A stretch of 60,959 nt of DNA from Fomitopsis serialis (Eukaryota; Basidiomycota; Agaricomycetes; Polyporales; Fomitopsidaceae), in the NCBI RefSeq assembly GCF_022376445.1, contig NW_025955195.1, forward strand, positions 1 through 60,959. Direction: 5' to 3'. Under the pieces are notes generated by a model, which was not told the DNA's origin, did no database searches, and saw only the letters and a list, made by a program, of their open reading frames with translations. Positions 47,761 through 60,144 of this stretch are shown here, piece after piece (the stretch's first letter is position 1; every line of letters starts with the position of its first letter). A program made the translations under genes and the position numbers.

Positions 47761-50700
47761 ATGGCCAGCGCGGGATACCAGCCTCTCAAGAGCGACGACT
47801 CTGCCTTCGACCACCTCCAGCACTCCCCCGCACCACACAGTGTATCGCGCTCCCGTCGCATCGCGATCTCCGTGTGCTTCATCGTCTGCGCGGCGGCACT
47901 CTCGCTCCTGTACGCGTTCCCACCCTACTTCGAGCCTGCCGACACCTCCGCCTCCTCCTCGTCTCCGTCTGCAGGTACGCTCCTCGACCATGGCGAGCTG
48001 AAGCAGTGCGCCGCGAGCGGCCCGCCCCCCGCCTCGCCCCCTGCGCCCGTCAATCTCTGGGCCTCCCTCACCGTCCCGGAGACGACCGCGATTGCCGACT
48101 GGCTCGACGCCCCCTCACGCGCCCTCAACCTCACCCCCGGGACGTCCGCGCACATCTCCGACAACTACATCTACCACATCGGCGCATGGCGGCCCGCCAA
48201 GGCCGACGCGCTCGCATACCTCGCGGACCCGGAGGGCACCGCGCCCCCGACCGCTACGCGCGGGTAACGGTCCACCACGGCGCGGCGGAGGTCCCGAAGG
48301 TGCAGGACTACCTGGTGGGCCCACTGCCGGTGAGCAGCGAGACGGGCATGCGCCCGTTGACGGAGGTCTACCACCGGCCAGAGGTGCCGTACAACGCGCG
48401 GGGGTACACGACCCTCGCGGAGATCCAGCCGATCCTGATCGACGTGATGCCCAAGATGGCGGAGGCGACTCAGGTGCGTGCGCTCGCTGTTCCATGGTCT
48501 TCGTGTTTGACGGAGGCGTGTGCAGGAATTGTTCGGTGGAGTCGCGCTTGGCCTCGCGAACGACACCCTTGTCGGAGGCGCAACGGGCCCGCTGAGCTTC
48601 GACGGCTCGTTCCGGCGGGGCTGGATCAACTGGCGGCGAAACGTCCCTGGGCTATACCTCCACCCCGTCGGCTTCTTCCTCTACGTCGATATGACGGGGA
48701 CGGATCCCAAGGAATGGGAGCTCCTCAAGGTGAATTTTACCTCGAGCAATGCATTCTCTGAAGCACACGGGCTGACGCACGGTGCAGATCGTATACAACC
48801 ACCAAGTGTTCGAGTCCGTGGACGACTTCATGGGCGCGTTCCGGAACGGGACGCTCAAGCGCCTCCCCGCGCGCCCGGACAGCCACGATGTCGATTGGAC
48901 GACGCGCAAGCGACCCGACAGCCCCCGCCGCGACCTCGACCACCTCCCCGGGCCGCGGTCGGTGTCGTTCGCGGGGTTGCGCTTCCGGGTGGACAGGTGT
49001 GTGTGCGTGGCGTTGGGTCCGCGCGTATCATGCTGAACGCGCCGACAGCAAGACGCAGTACGTGAGCTGGATGGGCTGGGGGATGTACCTCGGCTTCGAC
49101 CGCGACATGGGCCTCAGCCTGTGGGACATCAAGTTCCGCGGCGAGCGCGTCATCTACGAGGTGTGCCTTTCGCTGATGTGCTCGGGGGTGTGGGTGTATA
49201 CTGAGAGAGGAGACGGGTTTAGCTCGCGCCCCAGGAGGCTATCGCCCAGTATGCGGGCAACGACCCGATGCAGAGCACAACGGCTTGGCTGGACAGGTTC
49301 TTTGGTATGGTGAGTCTGCGTCGTGGCCTGACGAGTACGGCGGAGGGCTAAGGGGTGCGTAGGGCGGCTCCGTACGTGACATGCTCCCTGGGTATGACTG
49401 CCCGCATGAGGCAGTGTTCCTCCCCGCGACGACTACCAGCTTCGCGGGCTCCATCACGCGCGAGAGGTGTGTTGCTTGCTGAAACTCATGCAGCTCATCT
49501 GACTCGTGCACTTCAGGGCTATCTGCATCTTCGAGCACGACTCAGCGCGCCCGATCACACGCCATATGGGCTACTCGGAGGCGGAGTTCGGCGCTGTGCG
49601 TGGGTACAACCTCGTCGTGCGCTCCATCTCGACCGTGGGCAACTACGACTACTGTGAGCCATGCATGTGGTATGCGATTTGAACTAGGACTAACATGCTG
49701 CGCAGTATTCGACTACATCTTCCACCTCGACGGGACGATCGAGGTGCGCTTGTCTGCCTCGGGCTACCTGCAAGGTGGCTTCTGGGAGCCTAGTCAAGAG
49801 GGTTACGGTACCGCCATCCGGGACACGACCAGTGCGCCTCTCAACGCATCCATCGTGCCACCCGACTGACTTCTGCATCTCACCTTGACAGTGGGCTCGC
49901 TGCATGACCACGTGATCAACTACAAGGTCGACCTGGACGTCGCGGGCGAGAGGAATTCGCTCCTGTTCACGCACACGCACCAAGAGGAGATCGAGCAGCC
50001 GTGGTTCGAGGACGACTGGGGGAGCACGGTGCTGCAGCAAAAGATCACGCGGACGTTCGTCGAGAACGAGGACGACGCGCTGTTGAAGTTCCCGTACAAC
50101 TTCCAGGGCGGGTACTCGCTCGTCAACCGCGACGAAAAGAACAAGTGGGGTATCCCGCGCGGGTATGCGATCCATCCGGGATATAACCCCGTCTACAACG
50201 TGCGTGCACTCCGCTCGTGAGCAGCACCAGATTCCTGACGCGCGCACTACAGACGGTCGTGGGCTCGAAGCGCCTGCTGGAGAACGCGAACTGGGCGCGG
50301 TACAACCTCGCGGTGAGCAAGCGGAAGGAGACGGAGCCGACGAGCAGCAGCATGTGGAACCAGAACCTGCCCGGCGACCCGATGGTCAACTTCCACAAGT
50401 TCTTCGATGGCGAGAACATCACGCAGGAGGACCTCGTCGCGTGGGTGAACGTCGGCACGCACCATCTCCCGCAGGCGGAGGACTCGCCGAACACGCGGAC
50501 GAATCTTGCCGCGTCCAGGTGCGTCCTTCCGCCGCACTAGTTGCTGCTCCGTGTGCTGACGTCGCGGCAGCTTCTTCATCACGCCGCTGAACTACTTCGA
50601 CTTTGACGTGTCGATGGAGAGCTCGAACGCGATCCTGCTCGCGCCGCCGAAGACCCCAGGCGACGCGTGGGGCTACGACGACTTCGGCGTGAAGGACGCG

Positions 50701-50844
50701 AACTGCGTGCCGGGCCCGGTGCCGCCATTTGAGTACAGGGGCGTGCAGGCGTTCTCGCTCGACGGGAAGCTCGCGCCGCCGGAGAGCGCGGACGAGATGC
50801 GGAAGGGCGCGGAGATGTATCATCGCATCAAGCTGGAGCTGTAG
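47761..50844 (+). CDS. Copper amine oxidase, membrane-anchored, one frameshift
   Basis: Eleven exons: 47761-48473, 48526-48729, 48788-48996, 49049-49160, 49223-49309, 49363-49466, 49517-49653, 49706-49831, 49892-50199, 50253-50518, 50571-50844; about 846 aa once the break is allowed for. The enzyme oxidises primary amines to aldehydes, ammonia and peroxide. The topaquinone precursor Tyr lies in TVGNYDY (about residue 520), the copper His pair in THTHQEE (about 592 and 594) and the third His in VGTHHLPQ (about 737). A single helix at about 33-53 ([20 protein letters not shown]) after a cytosolic leader suggests a type II anchor. The first exon loses frame in the C run 48244-48248 and would stop at 48265-48267. 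The lost segment RYARVTVHH...VQDYLVGPL is conserved, so splicing cannot explain it. Confidence 0.85.
48244..48248 (+). other. Frameshift site in the copper amine oxidase
   Basis: Run of five C. One additional base would join the frame ending EGTAPP to the frame beginning RYARVTVHH. Confidence 0.7.
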
Positions 50845-51392
50845 AGCGGGCACAGTACGAGCTGATGAAACAAATGAGGTTGTACTTTCTATATGTTCTG
50901 ATTACTGTCACGCGTTGGGTCTTCCTGGAGCGGCGGGATGAGCATGCTCGCGCGAGTGTATATAGTACACTTTCGAACCCAGGGCCACGCGATGCATGCG
51001 TGATCACCAGTGTGACGGCTTCCGCTCGTGCTGGTCTCTTCAGCAAGCCCATGTCGTTGGTCCATGCCACTTAGGTTAACGGTAAATGAGGGGGTGTGGG
51101 CAGGGCAGCAGCGTGGATTGAACGACTTGTGGCGATTGTAAGGTGTCATTTGGCAAGGAGGAAGAGCTTCAAACAGGATTGTGATCCAACCACGCGCACG
51201 CGGTGGCGCTCATCACAGCAAGTGCTAGTGAGACGCCAAGTTTTCACTTGAAGGAACGTCGAACTCGTCCACTGCAGGATCTCTTAGTCCCTCAGTTGTG
51301 GCTTCCCTGTGGGTGTATGTTGATTCTGACAACGAAGAGGCGTAACAATTGCTATAGGACTGTGACTGGATACTGGCCCAATTACTGTCATC
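50845..51392. other. Intergenic, nothing recognised
   Basis: Spacer between co-directional genes. No gene or repeat supported. Confidence 0.5.
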
Positions 51393-52261
51393 ATGAGCCC
51401 TCCTCTTTATCCGATCCCGAACTCGACTGTCATACCTGAGCTACGCCTGCAGAAGCACCCAGAGGGTGGTACGTAACGCACACCTCCCTTGTTGCATTGC
51501 ATTCACATTGGACTTGATTGGATGCCTGTTGTCGCACACGACATCCTCAGGTTACTTCGCCGAGACAGACCGCCAGTCTGAGACTGTGCCCTCTCCGTTT
51601 GTTGGTAAGAGTGCAGTTTCCAGCTATCTGCAGAGAACACTCATGGAACGCTATGCCATCATGCGCTGGTACGGTCCACGTTGTAGGAGGCGCGCCGCGC
51701 TCACTCGCCACCACCATCTACTATCTCCTAACGCCCGACGAGAAGAATGGTGTTTTCCACATGAACAAGTCGGCGGTATGAATCACTCCTATCCAATAGT
51801 CCCTCTTGGGTCTACATAGCAGTTTACTAACTCTTATGTCGTCAGACTATGCACGTTCTACACCAAGGACGCGCAGAATACGTCCTCATAACTCCCCCTG
51901 CAACGCCCGGCAGCCCGCTCAAGCTGGAGAAGAAGGTACGCACACTATCTTGTCGATCCCCTGTACAGTATTTCCTATCGTCCATTGTGTCCAGGTTATG
52001 GGCCCGAACATTCAAGCGGGCGAGGTCCTCCAACTACTCGTTCCCTCCGGGATCTGGAAGATGTCTCGCCTCCTACCCGACGACCTGTCTGCCGCCGCCG
52101 ACCCCGAGAAGAGAGACCGCGTAGGCTGTCTGATCACGGAGGTCGTCTTTCCCGGATTCGCTTGGGAAGACCACGCGTTCTTGACGCGGACGGAGCTCGA
52201 GAAGCTATACGGAGGCTCGGGAGAAAGTAAAGAATGGGCTGCGTATGTGAAGAACGGATGA
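51393..52261 (+). CDS. Cupin_5 (DUF985) family protein
   Basis: Exons 51393-51468, 51551-51604, 51687-51775, 51846-51935 and 51995-52261 give 191 aa, all junctions in frame. QKHPEGGYFAETDRQ, TTIYYLLTPDEKNGVFHMNKS, TMHVLHQGRAEYVLI and GEVLQLLVPSGIWKMSRLL follow the Cupin_5 pattern; the C-terminus has LITEVVFPGFAWEDHAFL. These are small beta-barrel cytosolic proteins, probably metal-binding, without an assigned reaction in fungi. It is full length. It is co-directional with the amine oxidase about 550 bp upstream. Confidence 0.88.
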
Positions 52262-52748
52262 GCTTTCTCGTCAATCTCCCGTGATCTGCTGTGTTATGTG
52301 TAACAAGGGCACGAAATCTAGCCTCTCATTTGTTGGTTGGCAGTCACTGGACAAGTTGTGTACAGGTGTGTGCCCAATTCGGCTCAACCACGGTGCACGT
52401 CGACTCCAAGGCAACAACCGTCACCGGGTTAGGTGCCTCGACTTGAATCCAAACGTTAACGTACGAACAACGTCAAATTCGACCTCTGCTTGGTTTCATG
52501 ATTGAGGTACGTCTGACTACAATCGTAGCTTTTGTCTTCATAATGACAATTACCTTCGTCAGCGTCAAGCCACAATTATGGCATGACAGATCGATGACGC
52601 TGTACAATTGCAATCAGTCTCAGCGATTGCTACCGAGGTACAGCGAGACAAAAGGTATCCAATGCGCGATTGTAGTACGTGTTGCTGCGAGTTACTCGGG
52701 ATGGAACACCACGTTTCGTGACTCGTGCCATCAGAGACCATCCCACGG

Positions 52749-52756
52749 TATATAAG
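52749..52756 (+). promoter_or_regulatory. TATA box of the zinc-finger gene
   Basis: TATATAAG stands upstream of a CT-rich tract (52787-52805) and a likely 5'-UTR intron (GTGAGT at about 52852 to TTCTAG at about 52914) that ends just before the ATG at 52918. Confidence 0.6.
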
Positions 52757-52917
52757 GCCAGGGGCAACCGAGCAGTAGACTTATCGTCTCCCCGTTCCCT
52801 CTCTGCCACAGCTATAATTCAGCAAGGAATGCTGCACAAGCTAACCAACAGGTGAGTATATGCCATCTCTTGTGCTCGATGTCTCAGGAAGCCTTAACGC
52901 ATAATCTGTTCTAGTGA

Positions 52918-54655
52918 ATGTCTATATCTCTGTCGAAACCAGATATTCTTCCATGCTACGACGCATGTCCCAAACCTCGTATGTTACCAGTCCTCTGGCT
53001 CTCATTCAGGATGCTCACTCCACCATCGCAGCTTCAGTTCCGGAGGGAGCGTCGGCCACTGTATAAAGATGTACACTACTCCAGAGCCGGGCATGGTTCG
53101 CCAGCTTCGCGTACGTACATCCAAGATACAATCAACCCACACGGCTCGGGAAATCCAGGGCAAATGATGCGCCTGTACCGAATGGAGCGGCTACAAGGGC
53201 GGGAGCGCGGTGCTTCACCTTCCAGGTCTCTTCCGCGAGCAGTCGTTGCCGCACAGAGCTAAAGGACTTCGGTTCCCTGCTGAAGCACGCAAAGCAGGTA
53301 CACCTCAAAGCTGCGGTCCGCAAGTGCTCCAAATGTGGTCGCGGTCTTTCCCGGTCTGACGCTCTCACTCGCCACGAGTGTATGCAGTCGGAGGGTGCCG
53401 AGGCATCAGACAAAAGAAGTGCGGCCAGCGGCGTCTTCCATTGACAATGGCTCGTTCACGCCAGCTGCACGATTGCCCGCCGCTGAGCAACTCCAGGCAT
53501 CCCGTCGAGCGGAAGTGCCGCAACCTCGTTTGTTCACTGGCGAGTCGATTTTCTCGATGTACGATTCCTCAGGCTCAGCTCCCGCTCAGAGTGCGCAGCG
53601 CTGCTTCACGCTCTTTGCATCGCTCGCCACCGCAGACGCTTTCAGCGGACGTGAGGGTTCCCTCGCGGCGCACTATCCTGCCCCCATCGATGCTCGCATC
53701 ATGGCCGACGTATCCTCGGGCCATGTATCCACCTCTGCAAGCGTGCATATCAATAGTGCTGCGCGCACAATGGCGGGGTACGGGACACAGAATCGCCGTT
53801 GCGTTGAACGAGCTCGCTGCAGTCGCCCTATCGCAGACATCGCGCGCCTGGTCACCCCAGGCTCAATCCCCGGGGCGTCCAATCCCTTCGATGTAGTCAC
53901 GCGGCCGACATCACTCACCTCCTGCTTTTTGCGAGCGCCCGAAGAGTTATGGTCACTGTCTATAACAATCTGCGAGCGTCGCTCTCCTCTGCAACGCAAG
54001 GGGCTACATGACGGAGGCAGCGACTCGAATCAGCAAGCTGCGTACGGGGACCAGGCTCCGGGCAACGTGAGCGAGATGAGGATGAGCGGCCATGATGATG
54101 TACAACACAGCGTCCGCGGAGCTCTCAAATGCGAAGACGGGCCCGGCGGAAGCCTGAGGGTCAGCAGCGAAGACACAGTCGAACGTCATGTACTAGGAAC
54201 CGCACAACTCAATACGAACCTCCGAGTCCAGTCGCACTGCCAACCGTTGGTCACACGAGCACTTCGACGCAGGCCACGACGGTGCGCCCGCTGAGGCAAA
54301 TCCGTCCGCCTCGCCGTGCTTCACACGTATACTCGGGCTGCGACGTCGGAACGTTATCTTCATACACAACCTTTCAACTACGCGTATCCTAGCCATTATG
54401 GCGCAGTACTCGAGGCTGCAACAAACGTTCGTAAGCCGCGCATCAAGCAGGCCGCATACGTCTACCGAACTGGCGGTCACATACACAGTACGCGGGCTGC
54501 CAGGGATGGAGGCGGCGGGGATCATCCCGCCTCAGGAAAGCAACTGTGTGGGCCCGGGCCCTGCAGGGTACCAAGTGACACCTCTTCACTCGTTGCCTGC
54601 AGGGCCTCTCGAGTCTCGTTACAGCATCCACAGTGACCCGGGCCGTCCTCTGTAA
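52918..54655 (+). CDS. Putative C2H2 zinc-finger protein, model partial
   Basis: The core is an exon of about 53250-53394 reading CRTELKDFGSLLKHAKQVH, a C2H2-like finger half, then CSKCGRGLSRSDALTRHEC, a CX2CX12HXC variant. A 70-nt intron (53395-53464) joins it in phase to ARLPAAEQLQASRRAEVPQP and a long Ser/Ala-rich region. A late frame near 54400-54655 ends YSIHSDPGRPL and looks like a true C-terminus, but the exons between about 53950 and 54400 are unresolved, as is the link from the ATG at 52918 to the finger exon. DNA-binding regulation in the nucleus is likely from the fingers; targets are unknown. Confidence 0.5.
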
Positions 54656-56089
54656 CATTTAGTGATGCCCCCGCAGCGGCAATGCGTCGTCCAGCGATAC
54701 CGTAGACGCGTACATGAGAACGAGAGCCTGAGACCAACCTGAGACACTGGCATATAGGAACGTCATCTTCAGTGACGAGTCAAGCAATCAAAGTCGCCAG
54801 TAGACATTCGCAGTCATCGTCGGACGAGTTTCACCTGTTCCGCCGACTGCTGTGTACGGAGGGCGGCCGCTCCGCTGGGGGTGGACATGGTGTGCGTGCA
54901 GGACGTCGTGCTGAGCGAACGGCGACCGTCGCGGCGTGGTGAACGAGCCTCGGCGAGCGCCGAGCTTCAGCCACAGACGCGTTTGCATCCGACGCACTAC
55001 TAAATGGAATACCCTCCTCCTCCTCCTCCTCCTCCTCCTCCTCCTCAACTATCTCTCCCAACTTCGAGTTCACATAGGCGGGGCACATCGAGGATTGGTT
55101 GGCGCAGTATCGATGTGCAGCTGAATTCACAAGTACCGAGTCCCACACTCAGTGCGTAAACTCATTTCCTCAACGGTGGTACACAAAATACATGTCTATG
55201 CAACAATATGCTACTATGACTTAATGGGGTTCCAACTCCCCGTACTACAGCGGGTAATCTGGAGACGACTTGTCGACTGCCAGACCCAGCGCCCACAGGC
55301 GCAACGCTCCACCAAAAGAAACCCCCTATCTCTCCCAACTTGCTCTCCGCTTCCGACCCTCTGGAGCCACAGTTCTTAGATGCTACTTGCGTGGCTTCAC
55401 AGGCCCGGTGAGTCTCACTTATAGCACAGATGCATATGTACCCTGGCTGCGAACTAGTGCAGGAAATTGCTTACTACGGTTTCAAGTATATTGCCGCTGA
55501 GCACGAGATGATGGTTTCTGGTGAGCACCAAAGTTCTCATTTGACTCGGCGCATGGTGCAGCCAGACCGAATTCGTTATGTAGATGCTACTCGCGATGCC
55601 GTTGCTCTGAGCGTACAGGATATACAATGCAACTGAACAGTCTGGTGGCCCCAATAATCAAACGGTACGACATCCTGCGTGTCAAACCCTCGTCTCTGCT
55701 CACTCAACTGAAGCGCTCAGCTCTCATCTGTCACAAGATTACTTACTTCCCGACGTCCGCGTCGTTGGTTGGTCGCCGCGGGCTATTCCGGCGGTGCGAA
55801 GGTCGCTGGCATAGACGCGGACCTTGTCATCGGAAGTACGTAGGAGGAGACGGATGATTTCACGGTACTGCTCGGCCCTCGGTCGCGTTTGGGTGGTGTC
55901 TTAGGCATTGTATCGGTATAACAGTACAGTATCTATCTAACGACAGACTAGATGCTAGCAAGATGTGCGACAGACATGGGCTGAATCTCGCAACGACACG
56001 GTCATATACGGTCATACATTCGACAGCTCGTTAAGGTCACCCGTCGTACTCCAGCACGTCATCCGTCTCCAGCTGCTGCCTGCATCCTC
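54656..56089. other. Intergenic with a (CTC)n microsatellite
   Basis: About ten CTC triplets lie at 55014-55044. A plus-strand frame at 55430-55636 (LVQEIAYYGFKYIAAEHEM) is readable but isolated. No gene is supported. Confidence 0.4.
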
Positions 56090-56369
56090 CTACTCCTCCT
56101 CCTCCAGTACTCCTAACTTCCTTATCGCCTGTTCTGCTGCAGCAAACCGGACCTCCTCCTCACTCGCCCTGCCGCGATATCCCTGTGTGACCTTCAAGAG
56201 CTCCTCTCCGTTCATGAGCACAGCGCAACTGACATTTCCCTCCGTCGGCTCCACAGCTAGCTCGACCGTCTGCTGCGGTTTCTGCTGGGCGGCCCAGATC
56301 TTCAAGCGCGAGACGGGGTGCAGCACGTCCATCTCGTCACGCACGACGATGCGTTCTAGAACGTCCATG

Positions 56370-56373
56370 ATGC
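56370..56373 (-). other. Frameshift site before the Dicer dsRNA-binding domain
   Basis: CTCGCATCATG on the minus strand lacks one base relative to a frame that would continue into IMDVLERIV. As read, the protein ends at the TAG near 56356. Confidence 0.65.
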
Positions 56374-59203
56374 GAGGGCGCCCAGCACATTGCGCGCCGC
56401 CGTGAAATCACCTTCGGAGTCGAGGAACACGGCGCCGAGCAAGCTCTCGATCATGTCGCTGAGGAACTTCGGAGCCTGCAAGCGGGTGAGTGCCGCCCAG
56501 GGGTATATGGTCTTTTGCTTGAGAGCTTTCTCGATTTCAGGACCAATCTCCTCGAATTTCAGAAAGGCGGAACTCTGATCCTCCAGCATGCGGTTATCGG
56601 AGTACAGGAGATACTGCCAGAGGTAGATCCTCTGCTCCTCGGTACCGACAATCAGGCCGCTCGTCGGCGACCACGAGGGGCTCAGCGATTCGCAAGTGGT
56701 GAACGTCTTGAGACAGAAGTATGCCAGGAAGTGCGAGTTGACGAGAGCCTCTTTGCGCCGATGCATGTGCACGGGCTTGTAGTCCCTCCCCTCGGCATGA
56801 TAGAGCATGTCGGTGACAATCATGTCCAATACACAATCTCCGAGGAACTCCAATCGTTCGTAGGACATGGTCGCCGAGTTGCTGTTATAGCTCGCATGGG
56901 TCAGAGCTTGTAGGAGTAAGGCTTTACGTTTGAAACCGTAACCGATCATGCGTTCAACGAGGCTGAGCCGGGGAGGAGGTACGTCGAGTTCTTCATGTCT
57001 TCTCAGTACATCGTTGATGTTGGTCGTGAGCTTCTTCCATGATAACCCCAGCCCGAATGTCGCTACGCATTCCACTGCAAGGTTGAAGCCTCCGTGCTCG
57101 TACGCGGCGCCAATCAATGCCTCTACGACGTCCGCGAGCACCTTCGGTGACAATTCCTGCATCTGCATCTTTTTCCTTTTCTTACCTTCGTCCTTCGTCC
57201 CCTCTTCAGCGCGCTTCATCTCAGACTCAGGCTCTGGTTCCTCGACGACAGAATCCAACAGGTAGCGAGGCTTCCACTTCCTCGGTACAAACCGGTCTCG
57301 AATGATCCACTTGTGTAGGCCTTTCTCGATAGCTGCTTTGGCTAGCTGCGCGTTGGACACGGCGTGATCCTTTCGCCTAGAGAGGTAACCTTCGGGCCAA
57401 GAGGGATGGTCAGCGAAGAGCTGTGTGCTTGTCAAGCACTTCAGAACACAGTCTCCGAGCATTTCGAGTCGCTGATAGTCGCGTGGTTGCTCGTTGTCCA
57501 TCATCTCTTGAGCAACGGGAGCCGTGATAGCGATGCGGAGGAGATCGAAGGCAACTTTGGAAACTGTGTCCGCTGGCAACAGCTCATCGCGAAGCGACAC
57601 GACGGTAAGGGCATTCGACATCCACCTAAGGATCGAAGGAAGATACATGGCGTATTGTAGATCTTCCTTCGATACAAGCTCGACGGTCGTATACTTGGGC
57701 AGAAGGTAGATTGCCTCCTCGCGGCCTAGTCCAGCTGTATCCGAAGCCAACGGCGCAAGGAAGTTCGCTCGCTGAGGGAACTCCTTGACCTGAAGCAAGG
57801 GATGCGTGGTAGTCGTGTCGGGGAAGCCATCGTATCTCTCCCGCAGCTTGTCCTCGTCTTCGGCACTCAGCGGACCATTGAACCAACGCACGAATTGAAG
57901 GGGCTTGCCGAACTTCTCGTTCGGCCGAATGAGTGCCAGATCTGTCGGCAGGCCGTACTGCTGGCGCAGCATATCCGCGTTTGCCCTCGTGTTTGTCTCC
58001 AGACGAACGTCGGCCCCGCGGTCGATCCGCTCTTGCATCCACTTTCGCCGGTCCTCCCAGGAGTGCTCATCTGGGCCCTCCTCTGCAGGCAGGAACAAGT
58101 AGGCAAAGGCGCGATCGTCCGGCTTCATGCGCGCGAAGTATAGGGTCGAGAACATCCGATGGCTATAGGTCCGAGCGCGCTCAAGGTAGGCCTTGCCCTG
58201 GTCCACCTTGCCCATCGGACGCACCGAGACATGAGTGGCACCCGTACCTGGGATGTATATCGTCGGCATCTCCTCCTTAGCGAATGCGGGCAGCGGGTTC
58301 GGCGTCAGCATGGTCAGAGCCGGCAAGCCATCGATGATCATTTCGGCCTTCCACCACGTCTCCTCATTCGCCCTCAGCGCCCAAGGATCCATCTGGCTGG
58401 ACACCTTCTCGGTGCCAGCGCGCTTCTCAATAGCAAGAAGCAACTCCTTGACTTCCCCTTCGTTAGTCTCGATTGCACTTATCAAAGGCTGGAGATGGTC
58501 GTTGAGGAGCTTGGCATCGTGCAGCGCGACGTAGGCATTGAAAGCCGCATGTTTTTGTGCCAGCCGCTTCGACCTATGTTCTCGTGGTGTGGAGAACTTC
58601 CTAAGACTGAGAAGGATGTATATTCAGCGACGAACGGTAGTATGAACCAACTGGTGGACTCACTGAGCCGGAAGGCATCGCGGAAGTGTGACGGTAGCAC
58701 CCCAAGGCCCCTGATATAGCGGCACATCCTTGAGACGGCCCTGCGGCAAATGCCATCCTTCAGGATAGTCGGGTGGATCGAGGTCATAAAGCGCGAGCTG
58801 TCCGTCATACGCCACATTGGACAGAACAGCAGCGAAGTGATTGAGATGGCTCGTCGCAGAATCGAGCGTAAGGACAGCGCTGTAATGACGATAGTCAGCG
58901 AGCACGCAGCGTATATAGTGACGGAAACATACCCAGTAGATCCAACGCGGTACGTGCGCTCGTCCAGATCGTCGTCGTCTTCAAAGTTTTCCGGAGCCAC
59001 CATGGTCAGGTCCGTGTCAAGAGCCGTCATCTGTTCCTCGACGTCAATCCACTTCTGGATATCCTGCTCGTTTCGCGAGTCTTGCTCCAACATCATGATG
59101 AAGCTACTCCTTTGCCTCCTAGCTCTTCCTCGGCTTTGTACCCAAGAGACCATGTTTGTAGGAGCATCAAAGCAAACGACGCAATTGCATGCCTGGATGT
59201 CGA

Positions 59204-59206
59204 TCC
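59204..59206 (-). other. Frameshift site in the Dicer helicase C domain
   Basis: The minus strand reads GAGGAAGG then ATCGAC; a third base in the Gly codon is missing, shifting IDIQACNC out of frame. Confidence 0.7.
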
Positions 59207-60141
59207 TTCCTCTGCGACGGAGGTGGACACAAGCAAGTCCTTTTTACCTTCACGAAGCTCCTGTAGCGTGTTTGCCTGCGACTCCTTCACGATCTCTGGA
59301 TCTTGGGTGATGTCGAGGGAGGATTTGTATCCAGAATTCGACGAACTTCCTAGTAGACAGCCGATGCGGAAGAGCTGTGCAGTCTCTGGGAGTCGGGACA
59401 GCACTTCCGCTAGGGCAATCACCGTGTTTCGCCTCTTCACAAAGATGAGGCCGCTGTACGTCTCACCCGCGGGCCGAAAATCCTTCTTCTCTGCGACCAA
59501 GCACGCGATCAGCGCTCGGACCTTCGGTGTGAGCGTATGCTGGATCGCGTCTGGATCCGTATAAATGGGGACGAGGTTCACTTTGTCGAGGTTGTCGAGC
59601 AGGTAGCGGAAGCTTTCGCTCGAGGCTCGCCAGCTAGTTGTAATGTTGTTGTGGGGGTTCGCGGCGCGGCGGGCGTGCTCGATGACCTTGACGATGTACC
59701 AGTCTGCTGCCCACTCTCCAAGGTCCATGCATATCTCCCCGGCGGCCCTGACGAAGTCCCTGAGACTCTGATGCGTGAAGGTGTCTGCCTTGTGAATGGT
59801 CTCCGACAGCCTCTGGTCGATGCGTTGCCGTTCATCGGCTGATTGCGCTCGCGCCAGCTGACCGCGCAAAGATTTCACGTGCGGATCATTCTCGATATCG
59901 AGCGAGTCGACGACTGTTCTGAGCGAGAGTATGTTCTGAGATGGTAGTGTATCCCAATCGTATGACGGCGAGTGATAGAGGATGCGTGTGGGGTCTGGCC
60001 TGTGAACATATCGAGCTTTGATGCGTGTGCGATGAGCAGATGGTGCTGTCGAGGTTGCGTTCGATATTGCTAAAGGAAACGAGGGTTATTATCTCAAATG
60101 TGCAGTGATGGACGTCAGAGCATACAATGCGGCTTTGGGAT

Positions 60142-60144
60142 TCA
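60142..60144 (-). other. In-frame TGA in the Dicer helicase
   Basis: TGA follows TATPG. The exon after the 56-nt intron 60070-60125 (SNATSTAPSAHRTR) is in the same phase, so a read-through model is continuous. No GT donor lies before the TGA. Confidence 0.65.

Noticed and set aside
48265..48315. An intron (GTAACG...GTGCAG) avoiding the amine oxidase stop
   Set aside because: The resulting phase is wrong, and conserved residues [11 protein letters not shown] would be removed.
55014..55044. Poly-Glu protein at the CTC repeat (minus)
   Set aside because: A simple microsatellite gives open frames in several phases; no flanking coding signal.
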